DNA of 64,000 bases from Vibrio hangzhouensis (GTDB taxonomy: Bacteria; Pseudomonadota; Gammaproteobacteria; Enterobacterales; Vibrionaceae), in the NCBI RefSeq assembly GCF_900107935.1, contig NZ_FNVG01000001.1, positions 62,001 to 126,000 on the forward strand, read 5' to 3'. Under the pieces are notes generated by a model, which saw only the letters and a list, made by a program, of their open reading frames with translations, was not told the DNA's origin and ran no database searches. How positions within the stretch are numbered: the first letter of the stretch is position 1; each line of letters opens with the position of its first letter. A program made the translations under genes and the position numbers. This document shows, piece by piece, positions 17,805 to 27,505 of the stretch.

Positions 17805-18761
17805 ATGAAGAAGCTAAATCTATTTGATACGCTCAACGCTGCCTCACTGCTGCTCGTCTCTCCGGAATGGCCTAAAGTGAAAGCAGCTCAAAAGCGAGCG
17901 CAATCATTTGAAAACCCTGTTGTCAATATACCACTGGAAACTCGCACTATCGCTGGGCGAAAAATTCGCTTGGCACAAGCAGGTCCCGTTGACGCACCAA
18001 CAGTTGTTCTACTCAGCCCATTTCCGGCTAGTATCCTCAATTTTGCGGGTTCTTGGGAATCACTCACTGCCAATTTCAGAGTAATCGCAATAGATTTACC
18101 CGGTTTTGGTGGCTCTGAAGGTAATCGTCATGATATGACGCCAACCGTTCAAGGAAGTCACCTTGCTGCAATCTTTGACGCTCTTGAGCTAAACGACATT
18201 CACCTTGTCGCTCCTGATGTAGGAATGGCTTCTGCCCTTAGTTATGTGCTCGACCACGATCACAGATTGACCAGTATGGTGATAGGCCACAGTATCGGTA
18301 ATCCCAACCCAGTAGAGCTTGGTTTTATGATCGATATGCTGGCCAGGTTTGGTTTCATGCGAACCACCACTTCTCTATTAGGAGCGGGTCCGCTTATCGC
18401 GTATTCTGCCAAGATTGGAGCCGTGCGACACCAAGCCAGCGCTGTTGAAATTGATGATTATAAGAAATCCTATGCAGGTAGAGCGCCTGAAGTGATACAT
18501 TGGTTTAAAGATTTTCATGCAAAGTCTGAAGCGATTGCGGCACGTCTCGATGAAATTCAGATCCCAACATTAGTATTTTGGGGAGAATTAGATGTGCTAT
18601 TTGATGTCAGTAATGCTGAACGTATCCATGCAGCACTACCTAATAGTAAACTGCATATTCTCCCCGAAGCAGGTCACTTTTCATGGGCGGATCAACCGAG
18701 AATGTTCGCCTCGATGATTGAGAATTGGGTTGAAAACGAGCACCAAGTACTGGTTAGATAA
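17805..18761 (+). CDS. Alpha/beta hydrolase, Asp-nucleophile type
   Basis: 318 residues with the alpha/beta hydrolase fold. Strand-turn elements are VVLLSPFPASILNFAGSW (oxyanion region), VIAIDLPGFGGSEG, the nucleophile elbow VAPDVGMAS with Asp in place of the usual Ser, VFWGELDVLFDV (acid region) and LPEAGHFSWADQP (catalytic His). An Asp nucleophile is known from haloalkane and haloacetate dehalogenases and epoxide hydrolases. The substrate is unknown. Single gene facing the ABC operon. Confidence 0.85.
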   Translation: MKKLNLFDTLNAASLLLVSPEWPKVKAAQKRAQSFENPVVNIPLETRTIAGRKIRLAQAGPVDAPTVVLLSPFPASILNFAGSWESLTANFRVIAIDLPGFGGSEGNRHDMTPTVQGSHLAAIFDALELNDIHLVAPDVGMASALSYVLDHDHRLTSMVIGHSIGNPNPVELGFMIDMLARFGFMRTTTSLLGAGPLIAYSAKIGAVRHQASAVEIDDYKKSYAGRAPEVIHWFKDFHAKSEAIAARLDEIQIPTLVFWGELDVLFDVSNAERIHAALPNSKLHILPEAGHFSWADQPRMFASMIENWVENEHQVLVR

Positions 18762-18848
18762 ACTTGGTCTCTTACAGAACTGGCGAGATGGTCAGTTCGT
18801 TAGGGTTAAGATGGTTTGGGGCATTTATGTGTTTCATACCCTAAGAAA

Positions 18849-18872
18849 AGTGGAAACCATGAGGTTTCCACT
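18849..18872 (-). terminator. Hairpin terminator of the ABC/ureohydrolase operon
   Basis: AGTGGAAACC-ATGA-GGTTTCCACT is a perfect 10-bp stem, followed on the minus strand by TTTTC, 10 bp past the ATPase stop. It lies between convergent genes, so may act both ways. Confidence 0.75.
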
Positions 18873-18881
18873 CCGATACAC

Positions 18882-19682
18882 CTAGGCTACATCTAATCTG
18901 CTGTTTCGGTCTGACCAAGTGCTAAGAAAACCTCTCAAATAGTCTGATTTGGGTTCTTTGAACAGGATATCAGGATGCCCCTGTTCTTCTATTTCGCCAT
19001 TTGCCAAGTAAACCACCTTATCAGAGACCTGAGCGGCAAAGCCCATTTCATGGGTAACTATAACCATAGTCATGCCTTCCTGAGCCAACGACTTCATTAC
19101 CTTAAGCACTTCACCAACCAACTCGGGGTCAAGAGCAGATGTTGGCTCATCAAACAGCATGATTTTCGGCTCGGTTGCCAATGAGCGTGCTATGGCTACT
19201 CGTTGCTGCTGACCACCAGAAAGCTGATTCGGGTAAGAATTTTCCTTATGAGCCATATTTACCTTTTCAAGCACTTTTTGAGCACGTTGCCTAGCTTCAT
19301 CTTTTGCAATTTTTTTAACATACACTAGAGGAGCCATTACATTTTCAATCACCGTCATATGTGGCCACAGATTAAATTGCTGAAAAACCATACAAACTTC
19401 ACTCAAGCTTTTCTGGACAATATGATCTGGTTGAGTTAAAAAATTCCCCTGCCCATCCGCACCATAGCCAATCATTTTGCCATTAATTAGCACTTCACCG
19501 CAGTCATACTTTTCAAGAAAATTCATGCATCGTAACATTGTACTTTTTCCTGAGCCTGATCCGCCAATAATACAAACTACCTCACCATAATCAATTTCCA
19601 GATTAATTCCCTTCAATACTTCATTGTCGCCAAAGCTTTTTTTGAGATCGACCAATTTTATTGCATGCTTCGTTGTCATCAT
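18882..19682 (-). CDS. Amino-acid-type ABC transporter ATP-binding protein
   Basis: 266 residues, GlnQ/HisP family. Walker [11 protein letters not shown]-loop [11 protein letters not shown], signature [15 protein letters not shown], Walker [17 protein letters not shown] and H-loop IVTHEMGF are all intact. It energises the two permeases encoded just upstream. Last gene of an operon that runs binding protein, two ureohydrolases, two permeases, ATPase. Confidence 0.95.
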   Translation of the reverse strand: MMTTKHAIKLVDLKKSFGDNEVLKGINLEIDYGEVVCIIGGSGSGKSTMLRCMNFLEKYDCGEVLINGKMIGYGADGQGNFLTQPDHIVQKSLSEVCMVFQQFNLWPHMTVIENVMAPLVYVKKIAKDEARQRAQKVLEKVNMAHKENSYPNQLSGGQQQRVAIARSLATEPKIMLFDEPTSALDPELVGEVLKVMKSLAQEGMTMVIVTHEMGFAAQVSDKVVYLANGEIEEQGHPDILFKEPKSDYLRGFLSTWSDRNSRLDVA

Positions 19683-19699
19683 ATGTCCTTATAACTTCA

Positions 19700-20359
19700 T
19701 TAGCTTCTGGCTAGATAGCGTGTTGCATAGCTTTCGCTCCAGCGTCCTACACGCGAAAGGGCAAATGTGATAATCCAGTACGCTACAGCCAGAAAAAGAT
19801 ACGGTTCAACCACAGTAAAGGTTTGTGTTGCCATGCTAATCGCGGCTTTAGTAATTTCAGGTACAGTAATAATGGACAAAATAGCTGACTCTTTGACCAA
19901 AATGATACTCTGGTTAATTCCTGGGGGGATTATTAGCCCCAGCATTTGCGGCAGTTGTACCCGAATCAGTATCTGCAATTTTGAAAAACCCAAATCAAAT
20001 GCACTTTCTAGCTGACCCTTCGGAATATTGGCAAAGCCGGAACGGTAGATTTCAGCAAAGTAGGCAGAACCGTATAATCCAAGTCCAATAATACCAACCT
20101 GCTCTGCCGACAGCTCTATACCTATAAATGGGCCGCCATAGAACAAAAGATAAACCTGCACCAAAAGCGGAGTACCGCGAAAAAGGGTCAAGTAAGCCGC
20201 ATAGAAAACTTTAGCTACAATTAATTTAATACGACTAAGACCATAGATAAGCAAGCCACCAGACACACTAATTAACAGCGACATAGAGCAGACATAAAGG
20301 GTATATACCAATCCCTTAGTTAAAAGAGGTGCGTAGTTAACATAAAGTGAAAAATCCAT
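19700..20359 (-). CDS. Amino-acid-type ABC transporter permease 2
   Basis: 219 residues with five to six transmembrane helices and the HisM/GlnP-type core FRGTPLLVQVYLLFYGGPF. The EAA loop contacts the ATPase (ESAFDLGFSKLQILIRVQLPQ). Forms a heterodimer with the permease at 20370-21020. The 10-17 bp spacings on both sides indicate an operon. Confidence 0.93.
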   Translation of the reverse strand: MDFSLYVNYAPLLTKGLVYTLYVCSMSLLISVSGGLLIYGLSRIKLIVAKVFYAAYLTLFRGTPLLVQVYLLFYGGPFIGIELSAEQVGIIGLGLYGSAYFAEIYRSGFANIPKGQLESAFDLGFSKLQILIRVQLPQMLGLIIPPGINQSIILVKESAILSIITVPEITKAAISMATQTFTVVEPYLFLAVAYWIITFALSRVGRWSESYATRYLARS

Positions 20360-20369
20360 CTTCTATCTC

Positions 20370-21020
20370 CTAATGAATCTCTAGCCTTGACTCTATATAG
20401 CGACCAGCAACGCCGATACAGGATGTTAGTATTAAATAGAGTAAACCTGCGGTAACAAAGAACTCAATGGGGCGATAAGTCGTAGATGAGTATGTCTGGG
20501 CTATACGCATCAAGTCTGTAACGGCAATAGTAGAAATAAGTGCTGAGTTTTTTACAATATCGATTGTTTCATTAACGAGTGATGGTAGCGTTTGTCGGAA
20601 CACCTGTGGCAACTCAATATATCTGAGCCTCTGCCATCCATTAATACCAAATGTCCATGCAGCTTCTCTTTGCCCTTTAGGCAGCACCTGAAAACCGCCT
20701 CGCAGAATCTCCGCCTGAAACGCTGCAGTGTTCATGGACAGTGCAATAATCGCTGCTGCAATTGAAGGTATCTGAATACCTATCAGCGGCAAAAAATAGA
20801 AGACTATTACAAGCTGTACAAGTAGCGGTGTTCCTCGCAGACAACTGATATAAAAAGCGCAAATATTGCAAATTGACCTTTTAGTAGACATTCTACCCAG
20901 ACAAAGCACCACTCCAATGAAGAAACCGATGGCTATCGAGAGCAATGAAATCCAAGTAGTCATCCACATGCCCCGTAACAGCGAAGGCATATTCTCAAGA
21001 ACCACCGTAAAATCTAACAT
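20370..21020 (-). CDS. Amino-acid-type ABC transporter permease 1
   Basis: 216 residues from ATG 21020, which has an ideal AGGAGG 5 bp upstream; a longer frame to 21083 overlaps the ureohydrolase and is unlikely. HisM/GlnP-type core CLRGTPLLVQLVIVFYFLPL and EAA loop REAAWTFGINGWQRLRYIELP. Partner of the 19700-20359 permease. Confidence 0.93.
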   Translation of the reverse strand: MLDFTVVLENMPSLLRGMWMTTWISLLSIAIGFFIGVVLCLGRMSTKRSICNICAFYISCLRGTPLLVQLVIVFYFLPLIGIQIPSIAAAIIALSMNTAAFQAEILRGGFQVLPKGQREAAWTFGINGWQRLRYIELPQVFRQTLPSLVNETIDIVKNSALISTIAVTDLMRIAQTYSSTTYRPIEFFVTAGLLYLILTSCIGVAGRYIESRLEIH

Positions 21021-21021
21021 A

Positions 21022-21975
21022 TCAACCTCCTGTTGCTCTGTCCTTGCGGTGTTTAGATTCTGCTGCAATACAGAGCAACTCAAACATTATTGTTGCACCT
21101 ACCAGAGCGGTGACACCTGTAGGATCAAATGGTGGTGAAACCTCAACGACATCTGCGCCAATAATATTCAAGCCACTTAGTCCGCGGATGACCTGAAGGG
21201 CATCATAGGAGGTCATGCCACCAATTTCTGGCGTTCCAGTTCCCGGAGCAAAGGCAGGGTCGAGACAGTCAACATCGAAGGTAACGTAAACAGGGGCCTC
21301 ACCAACCAATAGCTTAATTTCATCCAGAACTCCGGTTATACCTAATTGATAGAACTCCTCCATATAAATAACCCTCATTCCGCTTTCGTGGCTGAAGCTC
21401 CAGATATCTGAGGTATTAACCGTTCCGCGTATACCGATTTGTATAGTTTTTCTTGGATCGATGAGTCCCTCTTCAACAGCTATTTTGAAAGGGGAGCCGT
21501 GGTGAAACTTGGAACCTAAATAGTCGTCACCGGTATCACAGTGGGCATCCAAATGTACCAACGCCACTGGGCCATCTTTTGCCAGAGCTCTTAAGATAGG
21601 CAGCGTAATCGAGTGATCCCCGCCAGCTGCAATTGGTAGAGCACCACAGGCTAAAACTCTTTCGAAAAATTTCTGAATTGAATTGTGACTTTGTGTTAGT
21701 TCAAATGGACTCTCAGGAAGCGCATCACCCACATCTGCTACACGGCACAGCTCAAAAGGTGCGGTACCTGTTTCCTGGTTGATCGTCCGCATGAAGCTGG
21801 ACTGATTGCGTACTTCACGAGGGCCATGGCGAGTGCCTGTTCGATTGGTTACACCGCCATCAAAGGGAACACCAATCAAAGCTATGTCTACATCTTCCAA
21901 AGAAGGCTTGTAGGAACAACGCATAAAGGTAGCGATACCACTATAGCGGGGTTGTTGCTGTGGATTCTGGCTCAT
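21022..21975 (-). CDS. Ureohydrolase (agmatinase/guanidinobutyrase-like) 1
   Basis: 317-residue ureohydrolase-family enzyme. Both metal-binding signatures are intact: GGDHSITLP, LVHLDAHCDTGDD and TFDVDCLDPAFAPGTGTPE. The N-terminal RYSGIATFMR resembles guanidinobutyrase/guanidinopropionase enzymes more than plain agmatinase. The expected reaction removes urea from a guanidino acid or amine. Its ATG overlaps the stop of ureohydrolase 2 by 4 bp. Neighbouring ABC genes and the divergent creatinase point to a guanidino-compound substrate, not proven. Confidence 0.9.
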   Translation of the reverse strand: MSQNPQQQPRYSGIATFMRCSYKPSLEDVDIALIGVPFDGGVTNRTGTRHGPREVRNQSSFMRTINQETGTAPFELCRVADVGDALPESPFELTQSHNSIQKFFERVLACGALPIAAGGDHSITLPILRALAKDGPVALVHLDAHCDTGDDYLGSKFHHGSPFKIAVEEGLIDPRKTIQIGIRGTVNTSDIWSFSHESGMRVIYMEEFYQLGITGVLDEIKLLVGEAPVYVTFDVDCLDPAFAPGTGTPEIGGMTSYDALQVIRGLSGLNIIGADVVEVSPPFDPTGVTALVGATIMFELLCIAAESKHRKDRATGG

Positions 21976-22940
21976 ACTGTTACCTCGTCTGAATAGTGTG
22001 CTACGTAACCAATTAAATTCATTAGTAGCTGCGCAGCGAGGGTTGCTGTTATTTCGGCTGAATCGTATGGGGGAGAAACTTCACATACGTCAATACCGAC
22101 AACATCACCATGCTGGCACAACTGTTCTAAAAGCTCTAATACTTCGTAATAGCTGAAACCTCCATGACTGGGAGTTCCAGTTCCTGGAGCGATGGAAGGA
22201 TCAAACCCATCAATGTCGATGGTGATGTAGAGACGCACTCCTTTTGGGATACTAGCCAGAATGTCGGCCAAGGGCTGCGACCTAAATTGGCGTACAGAAA
22301 TAATATTTGAGCCAACAGCTCGCGCATCTGTATAGTCCATCTGGTTTGAAGAAGATACATTACGAATACCTAACTGTGTCAGACCAGTTACGTGCTCCAT
22401 CTCAGATACACGGCGCATACAATTACCGTGACCATAACGAACACCATGTCTCTCGTCGACGAAATCTAGGTGAGCATCAATTTGAATAATGTGAATAGGA
22501 TCCTGTTCACTGAAAGCTGCAACGGTTGCTGCAGTAATGGCATGATCCCCACCAAGCGTTACTGGAATAGCCCCGTTTTTTAGTATGCCTCGAACGCCTT
22601 GTTCAATATTCCGCAAACAAGATGGTGTATCTGTATGGATTATGTCAACATCACCAAGATCTACGATCCGTACTTTTTCTTGTTCTAAATACAGCGTATC
22701 GGATTCATGGTCATAAGCTCCGCTGTGACCAAATGAAAACAATGTCGAAGCCTGACGAATGGCTCTTGGACCAAAGCGAGCACCAGAACGATATTGGCAC
22801 CCCATATCATAGGGAGCTCCCAGAATTGCGAAATCAGCCTCAAACATCGTACCGAACTCTACAGTAGGACTTTTTGCAAAAGTACAAAAGCCAACAAAAG
22901 GCAGGTTCAGACGGCCATGTTCATAATTATTATTACTCAT
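21972..22940 (-). CDS. Ureohydrolase (agmatinase family) 2
   Basis: 322 residues from ATG 22940; an extension to 22979 begins with TTG and is less likely. Metal ligands are in TLGGDHAITAA, IIQIDAHLDFVDE and TIDIDGFDPSIAPGTGTPSHGG. It is clearly distinct from its operon neighbour (for example QYRSGARFGPRAIRQ) and so probably has another guanidino substrate. The possibility of a heteromer with ureohydrolase 1 is suggested only by the coupled translation. Confidence 0.88.
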   Translation of the reverse strand: MSNNNYEHGRLNLPFVGFCTFAKSPTVEFGTMFEADFAILGAPYDMGCQYRSGARFGPRAIRQASTLFSFGHSGAYDHESDTLYLEQEKVRIVDLGDVDIIHTDTPSCLRNIEQGVRGILKNGAIPVTLGGDHAITAATVAAFSEQDPIHIIQIDAHLDFVDERHGVRYGHGNCMRRVSEMEHVTGLTQLGIRNVSSSNQMDYTDARAVGSNIISVRQFRSQPLADILASIPKGVRLYITIDIDGFDPSIAPGTGTPSHGGFSYYEVLELLEQLCQHGDVVGIDVCEVSPPYDSAEITATLAAQLLMNLIGYVAHYSDEVTV

Positions 22941-23003
22941 TTTTGTTTCTCGGTAAGCTTGTATTGATGAGGGGCTCAAATCCAGCCCCTAAAATGGACA
23001 AGA

Positions 23004-23855
23004 TTAATTAACTGGAGTTGGAACAGTCCCGGTTGGAATCTCCATTGTGAATCCAAACCACTTTTTCTGAAGCTGAGTCAATTTACCGCTTTTATGGAGC
23101 TTTTCGATACCATCGCTAAAGAACTGTACCAGTGTCGCAGAGTCTGTATCTTTACGTCCCACCCAGCCATAATAGGTAGCAGGGCCAAATGGAGGCTGAA
23201 CAATTTCGAACATATCCGGACGCTCTTTGACGATTGGGGCGAGATTTGGAATCGCCTGCGGCACTACATCTACCCTGCGAGATGCCAGAGCAGCGTACGC
23301 CTCATTGTAGTCAGTAAACTCCTTTATCGCTTTATAACCTGCCCCTTTAGTTTTTAGCACTTCTTCTTCAAAGGAAGCAATTACACCCAGTTGAGCGGAA
23401 CCAGCCTGAGTACCAACAATCATCCCTTCCATGTCAATTGGCTTCGTGATACGAGAATCACCCTTACGTTTTAACATGGCAACCGACGCAGTAGAAATTG
23501 GATAGGTAAAGGCGTAATTGTCTGCGCGGCTTTTTGTAATGGTGAGCGATGTGGCAACAAAATCGTAGCGGTTCGCATTAAGACCCGCAAGAATGCCCTG
23601 AAACGGCAGATCCAATTGCTTTAACTTTACACCCGGCAAATCCTTTAATATCTCTTCCAATATATCCTTGCCGTAACCAACGATTTTGCCATCTTCAAGC
23701 ATTTCGAAAGGGGCATAACGCGCTTCCGTCGCAATTACGATTTCGCCCCTTTCCTTGATGTCATCAAGTAGGTCTGCTTGTGTTGTCTGAGAAACTGCAG
23801 AGCAAAACAAAGCAGCACTCACAAATAGTTTTCTGATTGATATTTGGGTATTCAT
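23004..23855 (-). CDS. ABC transporter substrate-binding protein (SBP_bac_3)
   Basis: 283 residues from ATG 23855, which has GAGG 8 bp upstream; the ATG at 23861 is too close. The signal peptide includes LFVSAALFCSAVSQTTQA. The mature part is family 3 (EIVIATEARYAPFEMLEDGKIVGYGKDI-type ligand domain, broken here as ATEARYAPFEM and GKIVGYGKDILEE). Periplasmic receptor for the ABC permeases in the same operon. First gene; divergent from LysR at 24169. Confidence 0.93.
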   Translation of the reverse strand: MNTQISIRKLFVSAALFCSAVSQTTQADLLDDIKERGEIVIATEARYAPFEMLEDGKIVGYGKDILEEILKDLPGVKLKQLDLPFQGILAGLNANRYDFVATSLTITKSRADNYAFTYPISTASVAMLKRKGDSRITKPIDMEGMIVGTQAGSAQLGVIASFEEEVLKTKGAGYKAIKEFTDYNEAYAALASRRVDVVPQAIPNLAPIVKERPDMFEIVQPPFGPATYYGWVGRKDTDSATLVQFFSDGIEKLHKSGKLTQLQKKWFGFTMEIPTGTVPTPVN

Positions 23856-24168
23856 ATACATGACCTCATTCCAGTTAATCGGGTAATACCTTGATTACTA
23901 TCCTGATACAGACGCAGGGCCTGAGACAAACAGTGATTACTAATCAATCATCATAAGCTGAAGTTATGCACCAAATCCGAGCAGATTTTCACCAGATTTG
24001 GACTAAAAAGGTGCACTTAAAATGTAGGGGATGTAACCAGCAAGCAGTTTTGACCGCAGGTCTAACGGTCTTTCTTTTATTGCTTAGTTGGCATATATGA
24101 TGCTTTGTTTCCTGGTACATTTTTAACGGAGCTCCTTTTCAGGTGCACTCATTAATAAGGAAAGCGCG
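23856..24168. promoter_or_regulatory. Divergent control region of the guanidino cassette
   Basis: A 313-bp gap between divergent operons. Contains CCAAATC at 23971-23977 and GATTTGG at 23995-24001, flanked by TGCACC (from 23967) and GGTGCA (to 24015): a nested inverted repeat suitable for a LysR tetramer. AAGGAAAG precedes the LysR TTG start. Confidence 0.55.
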
Positions 24169-25104
24169 TTGTCCCTACGACTACCACCTCTGGAGGCTCT
24201 TCGCTATTTTGAAGCCGCCGCTCGACATGAAAGTTTTACTCTTGCAGCTCAGGAATTATGCGTGTCACAAAGTGCTGTCAGTCAAAAAGTCATCCAATTG
24301 GAAGATCGCCTGAACTTCAAGTTGTTTGAGCGCAAACCCAGACAATTGCTATTGACCAATAATGGTGAACAATTATTTCATTCGGTTCAGTTGGCACTGA
24401 TTCAGATCCGAGATACGTTGAACGACATAGAAACACGTGAGTATATGAGCCGACTAGAGGTTTATTGTATGCCTTCATTTGCTAGTCGATGGCTGATGCC
24501 CTGCCTGAAAGATTTCTACCAAGATAACTCCAATATAGATTTACACCTTGTTGCAAACCTAGCAGAACCCAATTTCCGCAATGAAGAGGTTGACGTCGGT
24601 ATATGTCATGGCGTGGGAGATCAGCCCTCTATGGAGCAGTATCTGCTATTTCGAGACTATATCTACCCTGTGGCGAGCCCAGAACTAGTTGAAAGCCTCG
24701 ATCTAAGAACGCCGGATGATTTGAGCAAAGCGGTTCTTCTGCATGACTCTATACCTCAGGCAAAGTTATCTACATCCTGGCAACGCTGGCTATCTGATCA
24801 TGGTGTTAAAGGAATAGACTATAACAGTGGATACAGCTTTAATCAGGCAGACCTTATTGTACAGGCAGCAATAGATGGTCAAGGGGTCGCGTTGGGTCGT
24901 CATGCATTGGTTGCAAGAGATGTAGCAAAAGGTCGCCTTATCCCTTTGTTTGGGCACGCAATGGAAGATGACGGCGTCTATATAGTTTGTCTTAAAAAAC
25001 TTATAGAACGACCTCAGGTGAAAACATTTTTTAATTGGATGAAGCAGCAGGCGAGATTATTTGAACAGCAGTACGACGTACATAAATTGGTGAACGACCG
25101 CTAA
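24169..25104 (+). CDS. LysR-family transcriptional regulator (GcvA-like)
   Basis: 311 residues beginning at TTG 24169 with AAGGAAAG upstream. N-terminal HTH (LRYFEAAARHESFTLAAQEL; SQSAVSQKVIQLEDRL) and a C-terminal substrate domain (FASRWLMPCL, DVGICHGVGD). It most resembles GcvA-type regulators. It sits between the ABC/ureohydrolase operon and the creatinase/DMT operon, so it is the probable activator of both. Confidence 0.9.
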   Translation: MSLRLPPLEALRYFEAAARHESFTLAAQELCVSQSAVSQKVIQLEDRLNFKLFERKPRQLLLTNNGEQLFHSVQLALIQIRDTLNDIETREYMSRLEVYCMPSFASRWLMPCLKDFYQDNSNIDLHLVANLAEPNFRNEEVDVGICHGVGDQPSMEQYLLFRDYIYPVASPELVESLDLRTPDDLSKAVLLHDSIPQAKLSTSWQRWLSDHGVKGIDYNSGYSFNQADLIVQAAIDGQGVALGRHALVARDVAKGRLIPLFGHAMEDDGVYIVCLKKLIERPQVKTFFNWMKQQARLFEQQYDVHKLVNDR

Positions 25105-25216
25105 ACTTAGCATTGGGGTATAAGCTGACTTAATAGACGCATTAATATTCATTGTTTGTCCGCTCAAATAGAATGGAACAAGATATTGGTATTGTAATCA
25201 GAAAAGGTTCAAACCA

Positions 25217-26422
25217 ATGTTAGATATTATTGAAATTCGTAATGGTGAAAAGGTGAAGGGCACCTTTTCTTCAACTGAAATGCTCTCCCGATTAGCCTCC
25301 CTTCGATTTTTACTCGAGCAGAACAAACTAGATGCTATAGTTTTCACATCAATACAGAATATTAATTATTACAGCGACTTTCTTTACTGTTCCTTTGGTC
25401 GCCCCTACGCCTTAGTTGTCACAGCGGATCGTTCTGTAACCATATCGGCCAATATTGACGGCGGCCAACCGTATCGTCGCAGCCTCGGAGACAACCTTAT
25501 TTATACGGATTGGCAGCAGGATAATTACTATAAGGCCATAGCATCGTTGCTTCCGGGTGTTCGTAAAGTTGGTATCGAATCAGATCATCTAACATTGAGA
25601 GCGCAACAAAAATTCGTTCATACTTTACCAGGTGCAAGTTTCATTGATATCAGTGATGAAGTCATGAAAAAACGCATGGTTAAGAGTGAAGAAGAAATTG
25701 CGTTAATTAAGCATGGCGCTCGAATCGCAGATATTGGGGGCGCAGCCTGTGTGGAAGCCATAGCTGCAAACGTACCGGAATATGAAGTTGCATTGGCATC
25801 AAACACTGCGATGACCCGCGCAATTGCAGAGACCTTTCCTCATGTTGAACTACGCGACACATGGACTTGGTTCCAATCAGGGCTCAATACGGACGGCGCA
25901 CATAACTCACTGACCACTCGTCGTATTCAGTCAGGTGATATTTTAAGCCTCAACTGTTTTCCTATGATTGCTGGTTATTATACTGCACTTGAGCGCACTC
26001 TTTTTCTAGATCATTGTAGCGATGAGCATCTTCGTATATGGGAAATCAACTGTGAAGTGCACAAAAAAGGGCTCGAATTAATCCGACCCGGCGTTCGCTG
26101 CTGTGATATCGCGACTGAGCTGAATGAGATCTATCAACAATACGGTCTGCTAGAAAACAGAACCTTCGGCTATGGTCACTCTTTCGGTGTTTTGAGTCAT
26201 TATTACGGTAGAGAGGCGGGCTTAGAGTTGAGGGAAGATATTACCACCGTACTTGAACCTGGGATGGTTGTCTCTATGGAGCCTATGCTAATGATTCCTG
26301 AGGGCCTACCAGGCGCTGGAGGTTATCGTGAGCATGATATTTTGGTGGTGAACGAAGAGGGTGCGGAAAACATAACTAAGTTTGCCTTTGGGCCTGAACA
26401 TAACATTATTAGTAAAGGATAA
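25217..26422 (+). CDS. creA: Creatinase (creatine amidinohydrolase)
   Basis: 401 residues. Family M24 (pita-bread) fold, with an N-terminal creatinase domain containing NINYYSDFLYCSFGRPYALV and SANIDGGQPYRR, and a C-terminal domain with TWTWFQSGLNTDGAHN, GYYTALERTLFLDH, FGYGHSFGVLSHYYGREAGL and SMEPM. These stretches closely match the Pseudomonas creatinase as I remember it. The GAHN histidine corresponds to its known catalytic His. Expected reaction: creatine + water to sarcosine + urea, in the cytoplasm. The length equals that of known creatinases (about 403). AAAGG precedes ATG. Followed by an exporter 3 bp later. Confidence 0.9.
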   Translation: MLDIIEIRNGEKVKGTFSSTEMLSRLASLRFLLEQNKLDAIVFTSIQNINYYSDFLYCSFGRPYALVVTADRSVTISANIDGGQPYRRSLGDNLIYTDWQQDNYYKAIASLLPGVRKVGIESDHLTLRAQQKFVHTLPGASFIDISDEVMKKRMVKSEEEIALIKHGARIADIGGAACVEAIAANVPEYEVALASNTAMTRAIAETFPHVELRDTWTWFQSGLNTDGAHNSLTTRRIQSGDILSLNCFPMIAGYYTALERTLFLDHCSDEHLRIWEINCEVHKKGLELIRPGVRCCDIATELNEIYQQYGLLENRTFGYGHSFGVLSHYYGREAGLELREDITTVLEPGMVVSMEPMLMIPEGLPGAGGYREHDILVVNEEGAENITKFAFGPEHNIISKG

Positions 26423-26425
26423 CCA

Positions 26426-27307
26426 ATGAATCCCGCTCATTTAGTAGCCGTAATAACGATTCTTATGTGGTCTTCGCTGGCGGTGTTAACCGTCAGCGTG
26501 AAACATATTTCACCTCTACTAAGTGTTGGTCTTGTTTTAATTGTTGCATCACTTCCAGGTCTGCGCTACTGGCGACAGTGGAACATGCCCATAAAGTACT
26601 GGATATTTAGTATCACAGGAATGTTTGGATACCATTATCTTCTATTTGATGCCTTTGCTAAAGCACCAGCAATTAACGTTAATCTGATCCAATATCTTTG
26701 GCCGCTATTTATTGTTCTTGGTTCACCTTTGGTTACTCGCCTTCCACTTAATTGGGGACATATTCTGGGTGGCATTCTGGGTTTTGGAGGAATTGCAATA
26801 GCCCTCTCTCCAAGCGAAGGTTCTTTCTCTGGTAAGTATTTACTAGGTTATACAGAGGCTCTGCTGGCCGCACTGCTATGGACGTTTTATACATTGTCAA
26901 ACAAGAAAAATAAACACATGAGTATTTCCACAGTGGCGGGTATATGCTTTATCTCTGGCGTCCTTTCTGTTGTTTGTTATTTTCTAGTTATGCCTAGCTC
27001 TCAGGGTGTGACTTTGGATGGAAAAGACGTATTATCGATTATTGCTTTAGGTCTCGGACCTATGGGGCTAGCTTTTTACACATGGGACTATGCTGTGCGG
27101 CATGGCGATCCCCGCTTTATTGGTACTCTATGTTATTTTACTCCTCTCATCTCAACCCTGCTTATGGTCTTTGTTTACCAAGATATTGAGCTTGAAATGG
27201 TCCATCTAATAGCGCTTGCCTTTGTAAGCATAGGGGCACTGTTAGGAAGAATAGTTAAGGACCGTCCAAGCCGGCGCGCACAAATTTCGAAACAATATCT
27301 TCAATAG
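26426..27307 (+). CDS. EamA/DMT-family transporter
   Basis: 293 residues, ten hydrophobic segments, two EamA repeats. It starts 3 bp after the creatinase stop and is translationally coupled, so it probably exports a product or excess metabolite of guanidino breakdown (for example sarcosine or another amino acid), or imports the substrate; direction cannot be seen. It is unrelated in detail to the DMT gene at 1875-2768. Confidence 0.85.
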   Translation: MNPAHLVAVITILMWSSLAVLTVSVKHISPLLSVGLVLIVASLPGLRYWRQWNMPIKYWIFSITGMFGYHYLLFDAFAKAPAINVNLIQYLWPLFIVLGSPLVTRLPLNWGHILGGILGFGGIAIALSPSEGSFSGKYLLGYTEALLAALLWTFYTLSNKKNKHMSISTVAGICFISGVLSVVCYFLVMPSSQGVTLDGKDVLSIIALGLGPMGLAFYTWDYAVRHGDPRFIGTLCYFTPLISTLLMVFVYQDIELEMVHLIALAFVSIGALLGRIVKDRPSRRAQISKQYLQ

Positions 27308-27505
27308 AGCGATTTTAAGTTGTGTTAAGGGACAATTTCGAGCGATACGTACAGTGCACTCAAACAGACTGTATGCATCGCTCCAAAGGTGGTAACCTGG
27401 TTCGTCAACTTAACAATAACAGATTAAGTATTTGATATTCAGTACACATTAACCCTGCTAGCCCCCTGACTAGCTACATCGAGTAGGCACAATGTAGTGG
27501 TTTAA

